NCBI RefSeq assembly: GCF_025061645.1
Contig: NZ_JANYMP010000015.1
Coordinates: 156,417 to 220,416 of the forward strand
Length of the DNA stretch: 64,000 nucleotides
Direction of reading: 5' to 3'
Origin: Umezawaea endophytica
Lineage (GTDB): Bacteria; Actinomycetota; Actinomycetes; Mycobacteriales; Pseudonocardiaceae
Shown: positions 26,465 through 35,330 of the stretch, piece by piece
Layout of the letters: each line of letters begins with the position of its first letter
Position numbering within the stretch: the first letter of the stretch is position 1
The notes under the pieces: model-generated
What the model was told of the DNA's origin: nothing
The model's input: the letters and a program-made list of their open reading frames with translations, nothing else
Databases searched by the model: none
Program-made: the position numbers and the translations under genes

Positions 26465-26842
26465 GTGCCGTCGAAAACCGTTGACCCACACGAGATGCGC
26501 GCCGCGGTGGCGGCCGTGCTGCCCTGGCTGGAAGGCGCGGCCGAGCAGCCGGACCGGCCCGTGCTCGCCGCCGCCGTCCGCCTCAGCCTCCGCACCCTGG
26601 AGCAGGACGCGCCCGGCCGCAGCGTCGAGGTGCGCGTGCCGCCGTTCGCCGCCGTGCAGTGCGTCGCCGGCCCCCGGCACACGCGCGGCACGCCGCCCAA
26701 CGTCGTCGAGACCGACCCCCGCACGTGGCTCGAACTCGCGACCGGCAGGCTGACCTGGGCCGACGGCCTGGCCGACGCGAGGATCACCGCGTCGGGCAGC
26801 CGTGCCGACCTGTCCGCGCTGCTCCCCGTGCTGCGCTTCTAG
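26465..26842 (+). CDS. Sterol carrier family protein (conserved upstream of purF)
   Basis: This 125-residue protein matches the small actinobacterial family annotated as sterol carrier family. It has the invariant segment HTRGTPPNVVETDPRTWLELATGR (about residues 74-97) and LTWADGLADARITASGSRADLS near the end. Homologues lie next to purF in mycobacteria, for example Rv0807, as I recall. Its biochemical role is unproven. The GTG at 26465 gives the expected N-terminus. Confidence 0.85.
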   Translation: MPSKTVDPHEMRAAVAAVLPWLEGAAEQPDRPVLAAAVRLSLRTLEQDAPGRSVEVRVPPFAAVQCVAGPRHTRGTPPNVVETDPRTWLELATGRLTWADGLADARITASGSRADLSALLPVLRF

Positions 26843-26859
26843 CGATCTACCATCTCGGC

Positions 26860-27807
26860 ATGAGCAACGCGGAAGCGAGCCCCGAGGTCGTGCCCTGCGA
26901 GTCCACGCGCTCAGCCCCCCAACTCCTGCTGCCGCGATCGGTCCCGCTCGGCGGTCCCAGGGCCCAGCCCGTCCGCCGGACGCTGCCGCAGCGCGCCAGG
27001 TCGTTGATCGGCGCCTGGTGCTTCGTCGACCACTACGGCCCGTCGACGCCGAGCATGGCCGTCCCCGGCCACCCGCACACCGGGTTGCAGACCGTGTCCT
27101 GGCTGTTCTCGGGCACCATCGAGCACCGCGACACGGTCGGCACCACGTCACTCGTGCGGGCGGGCGAGATGAACCTCATGACCGCGGGCCGCGGCATCGC
27201 CCACTCCGAGCACGCCACCCCTGATTCGGACCTCCTGCACGGAGTCCAGCTCTGGGTGGCCCTCCCGGACCGCGACCGCTTCACCGCCCCGCGCTTCGAG
27301 CACCACGTCCCGCGACCGGTCCTGGTCGGCGACACCCGCCTGACCGTCTTCCTCGGCAGCCTCATGGGCTCGACGTCCCCCGTGGCCACCAGCACCCCGC
27401 TGCTCGGCGCCCAGCTCGACGTCCCCGCTGGCGCCCGGCTGGACCTGACCGTCGACCCCGCGTTCGAGCACGGCGTCCTCGTCGACGCGGGCGACGTCGA
27501 GGTGGATGGCGCACCGGTGACCGACGCCCAACTCCTCTACCTGCCCACCGGCGCCCCGACCCTCACGATCACCGCGGGCGACCGCCCGGCCCGGCTCCTG
27601 CTGCTGGGCGGCGAACCGCTGGACGAGCGCATCGTCATGTGGTGGAACTTCATCGGCCGCACCCACGACGAGGTCGAACGCTTCCGCGCCGAGTGGCAGG
27701 CCCAGATCCCGGAGCGGGAAGGCCCGTACGGCACCTTCCCCACCGAGTGGTCCTCGGCCCTACCGGCCCCGGAACTCCCGAACGCCAGGCTCAGACCCCG
27801 CGACTAG
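26860..27807 (+). CDS. Pirin family protein
   Basis: This 315-residue bicupin has the metal-binding N-terminal cupin motif of pirins: FVDHYGP, VPGHPHTGLQTVSWLFSG and HRDTVG. MTAGRGIAHSEHA supplies the remaining ligands. The C-terminal cupin ends near GGEPLDERIVMWWNFIGRT, a common pirin motif. Some pirins have quercetinase activity. The natural substrate here is unknown. The ATG at 26860 follows the previous stop by 17 bases. The 3' end overlaps the convergent hydrolase gene by 4 bases (CTAG). Confidence 0.9.
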   Translation: MSNAEASPEVVPCESTRSAPQLLLPRSVPLGGPRAQPVRRTLPQRARSLIGAWCFVDHYGPSTPSMAVPGHPHTGLQTVSWLFSGTIEHRDTVGTTSLVRAGEMNLMTAGRGIAHSEHATPDSDLLHGVQLWVALPDRDRFTAPRFEHHVPRPVLVGDTRLTVFLGSLMGSTSPVATSTPLLGAQLDVPAGARLDLTVDPAFEHGVLVDAGDVEVDGAPVTDAQLLYLPTGAPTLTITAGDRPARLLLLGGEPLDERIVMWWNFIGRTHDEVERFRAEWQAQIPEREGPYGTFPTEWSSALPAPELPNARLRPRD

Positions 27808-29777
27808 AACCACGACCCGATCGCCTTCACCGCACCGGCGGCCCCGTCGTAGACGTCCCGCCCGAACTCCGCCACGTTCCCCACCGTGCCGACCACGATG
27901 TCCCCGGCGTCGTTCAACAACTCGGCCCCGGTGCTCACCGCCCCGTGCCCGGCGTCGGACCAGTTGCCGGAGAACAGGTCCCCGACCACCTGACCGCCGC
28001 CCGTGACGACGTCGCCGACCAGGTCCGCGCCACCGGCGCCGACGTCGCCGATCAGGTCGACCACGGGGCCCACACCGGGCAGGTTCGAACCGGGCAACGA
28101 CGGCCCGACCGGGCTGTCGTACCACTTCTGCGATGTGACGGACGCACCGTCACCGGTGGCGATCTTGGCCAGGTTGGCGACGGACTCGCTGCCCTTGTCG
28201 TAGTAGTTCGAGTGCGCCCCGAGGAGGCTCGTCGAATCGGGCGTGCCGAACACCTTCGCCCCGAAGTCGCTGTCGTACGGACCGGTTGACGAACCGTCGG
28301 CGGTGAACCAGTCGGAACTGGTGCCCTGCACCACGGGATCGTGCTCGGTCGCACCGGCGTACACGTGACCAGGACCGGCGGAGAGCTGGTCGACGTTCGA
28401 CGCCCCGACACCGGGCGACCCGACGAACGCGATGTCGTCCGCGGCCAACCCGTTCATGCCCGCGTAGCCGACCGTGGTGCTGCCGTAGGAGTGGCCGATC
28501 ACCGTGAGGTGCTGGTTGTTGCCCGCCGCCTCGGCGGCGGCGCGGTAGCCGTTCACGTCGGCGACCAGGTTCTGCCCGCCCTCCTTGGCCAACTCCGGGC
28601 TGCCGACCTCACCAGGCGTCCAGCCGGGCGCGTCGTAGCCGAGCCACTGGATGGTGGCGTTGCCGTCGGCACCCATCTGCTCGCGCAGGTTCCCCGACTG
28701 CTCGATGCCGAAGCTGTCGAGCGTCGACCCGGTACCGGGAACGCAAACCGCCACGTTCTTCGCCGTGTCCGGGTCGCCGTACGCGATGGCCATGCCACCG
28801 TCGCCCCGAGGGCCGTAGGGGTCGTAGGCCAGCACGCGGACATCCGAGTTCGGCCAGCCCTTGTCCAGGGCGAGCGCCTCGGCGTCGTCCACGCTCTGCT
28901 GCGCGGCGGCGGCGTTCTCCGCCTTGGTGGCCGCTACCTGGCGCTCCTCCATGAGCGACGCGTACGCCGGGTCGTTGAGCAGCTCGGTCTGGCCGTCCGA
29001 GGTGTTGGGGTCGATGCCCAACTCGGCGGCCCGCTCGGCCATCGCGCTGTCCAGCCGGTCGCGCTCAGCACCGAAGCGCTGCGCGTCGTCGGTGATCCGC
29101 GCGCGGTTGGCCTGGTCGAGCACACCGGAGGGGAGGCCGCGCAACTGGCCGAGTTCCTGGAACTTCGACCTCAGGAGTTCGTCCTGCTGGTCCTTGGTCA
29201 GCGACTTCCACCACGCCGCGACCTGCTTGGGGTCCGTGCCGGGACCTGGCACGGTGGCCGACGTGCGCATCGCCGCGACGGTCTTCGCCCAGCCGGCGTC
29301 AGCCTTGGCTGTCTCCTCGAAACCGGGCTTCACCTGCGCCAACGCCGACGCGTACGACCGCAGTACCTGCTCGTACCCGCTCTTGACGTTGGTGAGCGAC
29401 GAGTTGACCCGTTCGGCCAGCTCCAGGGTTTGCTGCGCGTCCATCAGCGGTGAGCGGCTCCGCCACACGGCGATGGCCTGGTCCGCGCTCCCGCGCATCT
29501 GGGAGTAGGCCCGAGACGCGGCCTGCACGACGTCGACCCCGACACCGAGGCGTTCCGTCGCCACCGTCGCGGACTTCGTCGACAGCTCCGCGCGGGCGCC
29601 GAACTTGTCCGAGGCCTGGCCGGTCCAGCCGGACTTGGCGGTGGAGCCGCCGGAGTTCACCGAGTCGCGTGCGCGGCCGACCGCGCTGATGGCGCCGCTG
29701 ATCGGGTCGCCTGCGGCGGCGATCCGCCCGGCGTCACCTGAGGCGAGCTGGCCGTAGAGGACCTCGGGGTCGATCAC
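27804..29777 (-). CDS. DUF1023 alpha/beta hydrolase with WXG-like N-terminal domain
   Basis: This 657-residue protein has an N-terminal helical domain (about 1-150) with SGWTGQASDKF, a WXG-type turn. A second helical linker (about 150-300) leads to a DUF1023 hydrolase domain with nucleophile elbow IGHSYGSTT (about residue 432) and GSPGVGASN. The C-terminal 100 residues contain Gly/Val-rich hydrophobic stretches. There is no classical signal peptide, and export through type VII secretion is likely. Its GTG overlaps the stop of the EspC-like gene (GTGA). Confidence 0.85.
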   Translation of the reverse strand: MIDPEVLYGQLASGDAGRIAAAGDPISGAISAVGRARDSVNSGGSTAKSGWTGQASDKFGARAELSTKSATVATERLGVGVDVVQAASRAYSQMRGSADQAIAVWRSRSPLMDAQQTLELAERVNSSLTNVKSGYEQVLRSYASALAQVKPGFEETAKADAGWAKTVAAMRTSATVPGPGTDPKQVAAWWKSLTKDQQDELLRSKFQELGQLRGLPSGVLDQANRARITDDAQRFGAERDRLDSAMAERAAELGIDPNTSDGQTELLNDPAYASLMEERQVAATKAENAAAAQQSVDDAEALALDKGWPNSDVRVLAYDPYGPRGDGGMAIAYGDPDTAKNVAVCVPGTGSTLDSFGIEQSGNLREQMGADGNATIQWLGYDAPGWTPGEVGSPELAKEGGQNLVADVNGYRAAAEAAGNNQHLTVIGHSYGSTTVGYAGMNGLAADDIAFVGSPGVGASNVDQLSAGPGHVYAGATEHDPVVQGTSSDWFTADGSSTGPYDSDFGAKVFGTPDSTSLLGAHSNYYDKGSESVANLAKIATGDGASVTSQKWYDSPVGPSLPGSNLPGVGPVVDLIGDVGAGGADLVGDVVTGGGQVVGDLFSGNWSDAGHGAVSTGAELLNDAGDIVVGTVGNVAEFGRDVYDGAAGAVKAIGSWF

Positions 29778-30085
29778 TGCGCTCCACCGATCTTGCGGAA
29801 GCTCTGGTGCGAGTCGTCGTCGGTGCGTTCGTAGGTGTCGGCGTTCTGGGTCAGCCCCTCGCCCGCGTCGCGGTACCAGGCCGAGCCGCGCCGCAGGTCG
29901 TCGGACTGCTGACCGGTGAACCTGGCCAAGGCGTCCGCGAACTCGGCCGCCGCCGGAACCTCGCCGAGCGCCCCCGCGTCAAGGCTGAGCATGGAGATGA
30001 GTTCGGCGCCGTCCGCGGCGGCGTCCGCTCCGTCGTGGAAGCCCTTGGAAGCGTTCCGCAACGCCTCCGGTTGCACACCGAACAC
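29774..30085 (-). CDS. EspC-like small type VII secretion protein
   Basis: This 103-residue helical protein begins FGVQPEALRNASKGFHDGAD and ends with DTYERTDDDSHQSF. It contains the YxxxD export signal in TYERTDDD. Size and layout fit the EspC/DUF2580 family. The GTG at 30085 sits behind an AAGGGTGGG ribosome site, and the longer frame upstream is antisense to the next gene. It is co-translated with the DUF1023 hydrolase and is probably its secretion partner. Confidence 0.8.
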   Translation of the reverse strand: MFGVQPEALRNASKGFHDGADAAADGAELISMLSLDAGALGEVPAAAEFADALARFTGQQSDDLRRGSAWYRDAGEGLTQNADTYERTDDDSHQSFRKIGGAQ

Positions 30086-30188
30086 GATTTCCCACCCTTC
30101 GTGACTCCAACCGCTTGCACTGCGACGCACCCGGAGCGCGACCGGTTCCGGCACGATGACCAAGAAGAATCGAACCAGGAGGCAGCAC

Positions 30189-30923
30189 GTGCCAGCAGGA
30201 TGGACCACGCAGCGGTGGACCGAGGTCTTCCTCGACCAGTCGACGATGTTCCGCGAGGCGGTCGCGGAAGCAGATCCGGCCGCGAACGTCCCGAGCTGCC
30301 CCGGCTGGAACTTCGCCGAACTGGCGGTCCACGTCGCCAGGTTCCTGGAGACCTCCCTCGAATACCTGCGCACCGGCAGCACCGTCCAGCTCAAGCCGCC
30401 GCCCCCACCGGTCGGAGCGTCGCCGATCGAGTACCTGGACGCCCAGTTGGCCGACGCCGCCGAGGTGCTGCCCCTGGTGCCCGGCAACCGGCCCACCTGG
30501 ACGTTCTCGCCCGCGGCTCCCGACCTGGCGTGGGTCTGGCACCGCCGGATCGCCCACGAACTCGACCTGCGGCGGTGGGACGCGCAAGCCGCGTTGCGGC
30601 AGCTCGTGACCGGTGACGCGGACTTCGCCGCCGACGGCGTCGACGAGGCACTCGGCACGCTGCTGGCCGCGAAGTACACGACCGACGTCCCGCTGAGGGT
30701 GACCGGCACGGTGGTCGTGCGCTGCACGGACGTGCCGGAGTCCTGGCACGTCCGGCTGACCCCCGGTGAAGTGCCCGAGGTCCGCGCGGCCGCTCCCGGC
30801 GAGGTCGCCGACGTCGAGGTCGACGGCGAGGCGCAGCTCATCCACTACGGGCTGTGGGGTCGTCTGCCGCTCAAGTCGGTCGGCGACGAAGCGGTGCTGC
30901 GAGCCGTGAGGATGGACCGATGA
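30189..30923 (+). CDS. Mycothiol-type maleylpyruvate isomerase family protein (DinB-like)
   Basis: This 244-residue protein of the TIGR03083 group has an N-terminal DinB-like helical bundle (SCPGWNFAELAVHVARFLE). The probable metal-binding histidines lie in HVAR and HRRIAHELDLRRWDA. A C-terminal MDMPI-type domain follows. Family members use or bind mycothiol, and the specific reaction is unknown. The GTG at 30189 follows AGGAGG by six bases, a stronger start than the ATG at 30156. Its stop overlaps the lipoprotein start (ATGA). Confidence 0.83.
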   Translation: MPAGWTTQRWTEVFLDQSTMFREAVAEADPAANVPSCPGWNFAELAVHVARFLETSLEYLRTGSTVQLKPPPPPVGASPIEYLDAQLADAAEVLPLVPGNRPTWTFSPAAPDLAWVWHRRIAHELDLRRWDAQAALRQLVTGDADFAADGVDEALGTLLAAKYTTDVPLRVTGTVVVRCTDVPESWHVRLTPGEVPEVRAAAPGEVADVEVDGEAQLIHYGLWGRLPLKSVGDEAVLRAVRMDR

Positions 30924-31231
30924 GGAAGCTGGTCCTGCTGCTCCCGTTCCTCCTGCTGCTCACGGGGTGCGCGCAGGAGTGGAGCGGTGAGGTGCGCTTC
31001 AAGGTCCGGGAGATCGGGGAGATCACCAGCGGACCCCTCGTGGTGCTCGACGTGGAAGGGGACAAGCCCACGGGGATCGAACTGATCTCCAGCGGCACCG
31101 CCAAGCCCGACCAGTTCCCGGCCGACATCAAGCCCGGTGACGTCGTGCTCTGCCAGGTAAAGCAGCACGACAAGGACAACCTCGACGGCGGCAACACCAG
31201 GACCACCATCGGGCCGTGCAAGCGGGCTTGA
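30920..31231 (+). CDS. Small lipoprotein of unknown function
   Basis: This 103-residue exported protein has a Lys/Arg N-terminus, a Leu-rich core and the lipobox LLTGC (Cys about residue 17). The mature part is a small beta-rich domain (EVRFKVREIGE, then PLVVLDVEGDKPTGIELIS) with two cysteines near the end. No family is recognised. It is coupled to the preceding DinB-like gene and lies just upstream of purF. Confidence 0.7.
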   Translation: MRKLVLLLPFLLLLTGCAQEWSGEVRFKVREIGEITSGPLVVLDVEGDKPTGIELISSGTAKPDQFPADIKPGDVVLCQVKQHDKDNLDGGNTRTTIGPCKRA

Positions 31232-31333
31232 GGGTGCGTTTCATCACGTCAGGCGGGGTTGGATGGGGTGGGTTCACCCGATGTTCGCCGTACACTCGTG
31301 GTGCCGACCGACATCGTCGCTAGGGAGCACTCG

Positions 31334-32872
31334 GTGGTCACCGACCAGTCAGACGCCGGCCGCACAACCACCCCATTCGAGGACACACTCGATTCCGACC
31401 CGCGCGAAGAGTGCGGTGTTTTCGGTGTGTGGGCTCCTGGCGAGGACGTCGCCAAGCTCACCTACTACGGTCTTTACGCCCTCCAGCACCGCGGCCAGGA
31501 GGCCGCGGGCATCTCGGTGGGCGACGGCAGCCAGGTCGTGGTCTTCAAGGACCTCGGGCTGGTCAGCCAGGTGTTCGACGAGCAGGTCCTCCAGTCGTTG
31601 AAGGGCCACGTGGCGGTCGGGCACTGCCGGTACTCGACGACCGGGTCGACGACGTGGGAGAACGCGCAGCCGACGTTCCGCACGACGGCCGCGGGCAGCG
31701 GGCTCTCGCTCGGCCACAACGGCAACCTGGTGAACACCGCCGAACTGCTGGAGCGGGCGCAGAAGCTGGGGATCACGTCGCGCAACGGCGCGACGACGGA
31801 CTCGGACCTGGTGTGCGGGCTGCTGGCCGCGACGGCCGCCGACATCGGCATCGAGCAGGCCGCGCTGGAGCTGCTGCCGACGTTGAGGGGCGCCTTCTGC
31901 CTGACGTTCTCCGACGAGAACACGCTGTACGCGGCCCGCGACCCGCACGGTGTGCGGCCGCTGGTGCTGGGGCGCCTCGAACGCGGCTGGGTCGCGGCGA
32001 GCGAGACGGCGGCGCTGGACATCGTCGGCGCGTCGTTCGTGCGCGAGGTCGAGCCGGGCGAGCTGATCGCCATCGACGAGAACGGGCTGCGGTCGACGCG
32101 GTTCGCGACGCCGGAACCCAAGGGCTGCATCTTCGAGTACGTGTACCTGGCGCGGCCGGACACGACGATCTCCGGGCGCGGCGTGCACGCCACCCGCGTG
32201 GAGATCGGCCGCAGGCTGGCCGCGGAGCACCCGACCGAGGCCGACCTGGTCATCCCGGTGCCGGAGTCGGGCACGCCCGCGGCCATCGGGTACGCGCAGG
32301 CGTCGGGCATCCCGTACGGGTCTGGCCTGGTCAAGAACGCGTACGTCGGGCGGACGTTCATCCAGCCGTCGCAGACGATCCGCCAGCTCGGCATCCGGCT
32401 GAAGCTGAACCCGCTGCGCGACGTGATCCGCGGCAAGCGGCTGGTGGTCGTGGACGACTCGATCGTGCGCGGCAACACGCAGCGCGCGCTGGTGCGGATG
32501 CTGCGCGAAGCGGGCGCCCTCGAGGTGCACGTGCGGATCGCGTCGCCGCCGGTCAAGTGGCCGTGCTTCTACGGCATCGACTTCGCCTCCCGCGCGGAGC
32601 TGGTCGCGAACGGGCTGGACCTGGACGGCATCCGCCGGTCGGTCGGCGCGGACTCGCTCGGCTACGTGTCGCTGGAGCAGTTGATCGCGGCGACGGAGCA
32701 GCCGAAGACGCGGCTGTGCAGCGCGTGCTTCGACGGCGACTACCCGATCCCGCTGCCCGCGGACGCGCTGATGGGCAAGCACCTGCTGGAGGGCATCAAG
32801 GGAGTAGCGGGCTCGGCGGCTCCCGTCCTGCCCACCGGGTACGGTGCCGAGGACGCCCTGCAAAGGCCCTGA
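31334..32872 (+). CDS. purF: Amidophosphoribosyltransferase
   Basis: PurF makes 5-phosphoribosylamine from PRPP and glutamine, the committed step of purine synthesis. The 512 residues include a propeptide of about 26 residues before the N-terminal nucleophile Cys in REECGVFGVW. The glutaminase segment is ALQHRGQEAAG, and the PRPP loop is VVVDDSIVRGNT. Four Fe-S type cysteines are seen in GCIFEY, KWPCFYG and RLCSACFDG, as in the Bacillus class. I chose the GTG at 31334 behind GGGAG. It is followed by purM with 26 bases between them. Confidence 0.96.
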   Translation: MVTDQSDAGRTTTPFEDTLDSDPREECGVFGVWAPGEDVAKLTYYGLYALQHRGQEAAGISVGDGSQVVVFKDLGLVSQVFDEQVLQSLKGHVAVGHCRYSTTGSTTWENAQPTFRTTAAGSGLSLGHNGNLVNTAELLERAQKLGITSRNGATTDSDLVCGLLAATAADIGIEQAALELLPTLRGAFCLTFSDENTLYAARDPHGVRPLVLGRLERGWVAASETAALDIVGASFVREVEPGELIAIDENGLRSTRFATPEPKGCIFEYVYLARPDTTISGRGVHATRVEIGRRLAAEHPTEADLVIPVPESGTPAAIGYAQASGIPYGSGLVKNAYVGRTFIQPSQTIRQLGIRLKLNPLRDVIRGKRLVVVDDSIVRGNTQRALVRMLREAGALEVHVRIASPPVKWPCFYGIDFASRAELVANGLDLDGIRRSVGADSLGYVSLEQLIAATEQPKTRLCSACFDGDYPIPLPADALMGKHLLEGIKGVAGSAAPVLPTGYGAEDALQRP

Positions 32873-32898
32873 ATCCCCCCACGATGGAGCACGTTGAC

Positions 32899-33978
32899 GT
32901 GAGTGCCGAGACCGACAACGCCAAGGCGACCTACGCCTCGGCCGGAGTGAGCATCGCCGCTGGGGACGAGGCGGTGGAGAAGCTCAAGCCCTGGGCGGCG
33001 AAGGCGCACCGGCCCGAGGTGCTGGGCGGCATCGGCGGGTTCGCGGGCCTGTTCCAGCTCAAGCTCGACCGCTGGAAGGAGCCGGTGCTCGCGGCCTCCA
33101 CGGACGGCGTCGGCACGAAGATCGCCGTCGCGCAGGCCATGGACAAGCACGACACCATCGGCCAGGACCTGGTCGCGATGGTCGTGGACGACCTGGTCGT
33201 CTGCGGCGCCGAGCCGCTGTTCATGCAGGACTACATCGCCGTCGGCCGGGTCGTCCCGGACAAGATCGCCGCGCTGGTCAAGGGCATCGCCGAGGGCTGC
33301 GTCCTGGCCGGGTGCGCGCTGCTCGGCGGCGAGACGGCCGAGCACCCCGGCCTCATGGGCGACGACGACTACGACATCTCGGGCACCGGTGTCGGTGTCG
33401 TCGAGGCGTCGAAGATGCTCGGCCCGGACCGGGTCAAGCCCGGTGACGTCGTCATCGGCATGGGCTCGTCCGGCCTGCACTCGAACGGCTACTCGCTGGC
33501 CCGCCACGTGCTCCTGGAGATCGCCAGGATGCCGCTGGAGGGCCACGTCGAGGAGTTCGGCCGCACCCTCGGCGAGGAGATGCTGGAGCCGACCCGCATC
33601 TACGCCAAGCACTGCCTCGCGCTCGCCACGGAGGCCGACGTGCGCACGTACGCGCACATCACCGGCGGCGGTCTGACCGCCAACCTGGCCCGCGTCCTCC
33701 CGGCGGGCGTCCGCGCCGACCTGGACCGCGGCACCTGGACGCCGGACCCCGTGTTCGCCCTGATCGCCCAGCGCGGCCGGGTCGAGCGCGAGGAGATGGA
33801 GCGGACGTTCAACATGGGCGTCGGCATGATGGCGGTCGTCTCCCCCGAGGACGTCGACCGCTCACTGGCCGTGCTCACCGCCCGCCACGTGCCCGCCTGG
33901 GTGCTGGGCGAGGTCAACAAGGCCGACGACGCCGCCGCGCCGCGCGCCACGCTCGCGGGCGACCACCCCCGTTTCTGA
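32899..33978 (+). CDS. purM: Phosphoribosylformylglycinamidine cyclo-ligase
   Basis: PurM converts FGAM to AIR with ATP. The 359 residues show the AIRS pattern: ASTDGVGTKIAVAQ, then GQDLVAMVVDDLVVCGAEPLF. GGETAEHPGLM and THITGGGL-type YAHITGGGLTANL follow, and the C-terminus has FNMGVGMMAVV. The GTG at 32899 has GGAG nine bases upstream. An ATG at 32884 lacks a ribosome site. It is the distal gene of the purF-purM unit, and a hairpin follows. Confidence 0.96.
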   Translation: MSAETDNAKATYASAGVSIAAGDEAVEKLKPWAAKAHRPEVLGGIGGFAGLFQLKLDRWKEPVLAASTDGVGTKIAVAQAMDKHDTIGQDLVAMVVDDLVVCGAEPLFMQDYIAVGRVVPDKIAALVKGIAEGCVLAGCALLGGETAEHPGLMGDDDYDISGTGVGVVEASKMLGPDRVKPGDVVIGMGSSGLHSNGYSLARHVLLEIARMPLEGHVEEFGRTLGEEMLEPTRIYAKHCLALATEADVRTYAHITGGGLTANLARVLPAGVRADLDRGTWTPDPVFALIAQRGRVEREEMERTFNMGVGMMAVVSPEDVDRSLAVLTARHVPAWVLGEVNKADDAAAPRATLAGDHPRF

Positions 33979-33983
33979 GGCAA

Positions 33984-34028
33984 CCTCCCCGGTCGCCGTC
34001 CACGTATAGGGCGGCGACCGAGGGGAGG
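33984..34028 (+). terminator. Long hairpin after purM that covers the sigma-factor ribosome site
   Basis: A perfect 9-bp stem (33990-33998 with 34012-34020) is extended by CCTCCC (33984-33989) pairing with GGGAGG (34023-34028) across a 2-base bulge. It can end purM transcription. Because GGGGAGG is also the Shine-Dalgarno of the next gene (ATG at 34033), the same fold may limit translation of the sigma factor. Confidence 0.6.
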
Positions 34029-34032
34029 GCCC

Positions 34033-34539
34033 ATGCGAGATCGCGACCGCGAGTTCTCCGAGTACGTGGACGCGCGCGCACTGGTGCTGCGGCGAACCGC
34101 GTACCTGCTGTGCGGTGACTGGCACCGCGCCGAAGACCTGGTGCAGACGGCTCTGGCGAAGCTCTACGTGGCGTGGCCGAGACTGGTCCGCGCGGGTGGG
34201 GTCGACTCCTACACCCGCAAGGTGCTGGTGAACACGACCGTCGACGAGTCCCGCCGCGCCTACCGCCGTCGGGAGACAACCGTCGGCACGATCCCCGAAC
34301 CGCGCGGCGACGCCGCCCGCTCGGAAGACCGGGTCGACGTGCTCACCGCGCTGGCCAAGCTGCCGCCGGGGCAGCGGGCCGTGGTGGTGCTGCGCTACTG
34401 GGAGGACCAGTCCGTGTCCGAGACCGCCCGGTTGCTCGGGCGGACCGAGGGCACCGTCAAGAGCCAGGCCTCGAAGGGGCTCGCGGCTCTCCGCGCCCTG
34501 CTCGGTGCGGACCACGTCGCCCTGGGGGAACAGCGATGA
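34033..34539 (+). CDS. SigE-family ECF RNA polymerase sigma factor
   Basis: This 168-residue ECF sigma factor of the SigE (TIGR02983) group has region 2 (FSEYVDARALVLRRTAYLL, then GDWHRAEDLVQTALAKLY). Region 4 has LPPGQRAVVVLRYWEDQSVSETARLLGRTEGTVKS. It probably directs RNA polymerase to a small regulon. Its stop overlaps the start of a single-pass membrane protein gene (ATGA) that could be its regulator. The ribosome site is embedded in the preceding hairpin. Confidence 0.92.
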   Translation: MRDRDREFSEYVDARALVLRRTAYLLCGDWHRAEDLVQTALAKLYVAWPRLVRAGGVDSYTRKVLVNTTVDESRRAYRRRETTVGTIPEPRGDAARSEDRVDVLTALAKLPPGQRAVVVLRYWEDQSVSETARLLGRTEGTVKSQASKGLAALRALLGADHVALGEQR

Positions 34540-35321
34540 ACGACAACGACATCAAGGGCGTGCTCGGCTCGGTCTTCGCCGACGAGCCGCCGCTGCGCGT
34601 CCACCGCGACGAGGTGCTCCGGAACGGGCGGACCCGGCTGCGCAGGCGCAGGGCCGCCGTTCTGGGCGGTGTCGTCGCGGTCGTCGCGGTGGCGGGGTTC
34701 GGCGCCTCGGTGCTGGCGGGCGCGGTGGGCGGTGGCCGGGTGGAGGCGGCGGGTGTCGGCTGCGCCGTGGAGTCGGTCGTCCCCACGGTGACGACCGCCC
34801 CGCCGAAGCCGTGCGAGCCCACGACCGCGGAGCGCGCCGAGCAGCTCACCGCGGTGCTGGCCGAGGGCCACGTCGTGCCCGCGGGGCTCACCGCCAAGAC
34901 GTCCGGCAGGCGCACGCACCCGGATCCGCTCGTGTTCGTGCCGGAACGGGCCGAGTACTCCGCGAGCGCCGACCTCGTCACGGCCGACGGGCAGACGGGC
35001 ACGATCAACGTGCTGGTCGGCGGCAGGGGTTCGAACCTCTCCCGAGCGGCCTGCGACCCCCCGGCGACCTGCGAGTCCCGGACCGTCGACGGTGGTGATG
35101 TGCAGATCACCAAGACTCCCTTCGGGACGGCGGGCGAGGTCCTCACCATGGTCGTCCTGCTGCGCGCGGACGGGACGAAGGTGTACGCCTCGGTCTCGAA
35201 CGTCTCCACCGCCGCGGTCGCCGCGGGCCGCAAGGCGGAGACCGCGCCGACCATCGACCGCCAGCCGCTCACGGCCGACGAGCTGGTAAAGATCGTGACC
35301 TTGCCAGGGCTGAGGTTCTAG
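34536..35321 (+). CDS. Single-pass membrane protein coupled to the sigma factor
   Basis: This 261-residue protein has a cytosolic N-terminus of about 45 residues (DIKGVLGSVFADEPPL, then a run of Arg). One transmembrane helix (about 46-70) leads to an extracytoplasmic domain with cysteines in GCAVES, KPCEP, RAACDPPATC. The arrangement matches partners of SigE-family ECF factors, which may act as anti-sigma factors. No zinc-binding HxxxCxxC motif is present, so it is not a classical ZAS protein. Translation is coupled to the sigma gene. Confidence 0.75.
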   Translation: MNDNDIKGVLGSVFADEPPLRVHRDEVLRNGRTRLRRRRAAVLGGVVAVVAVAGFGASVLAGAVGGGRVEAAGVGCAVESVVPTVTTAPPKPCEPTTAERAEQLTAVLAEGHVVPAGLTAKTSGRRTHPDPLVFVPERAEYSASADLVTADGQTGTINVLVGGRGSNLSRAACDPPATCESRTVDGGDVQITKTPFGTAGEVLTMVVLLRADGTKVYASVSNVSTAAVAAGRKAETAPTIDRQPLTADELVKIVTLPGLRF

Positions 35322-35330
35322 GCTGCGCGG

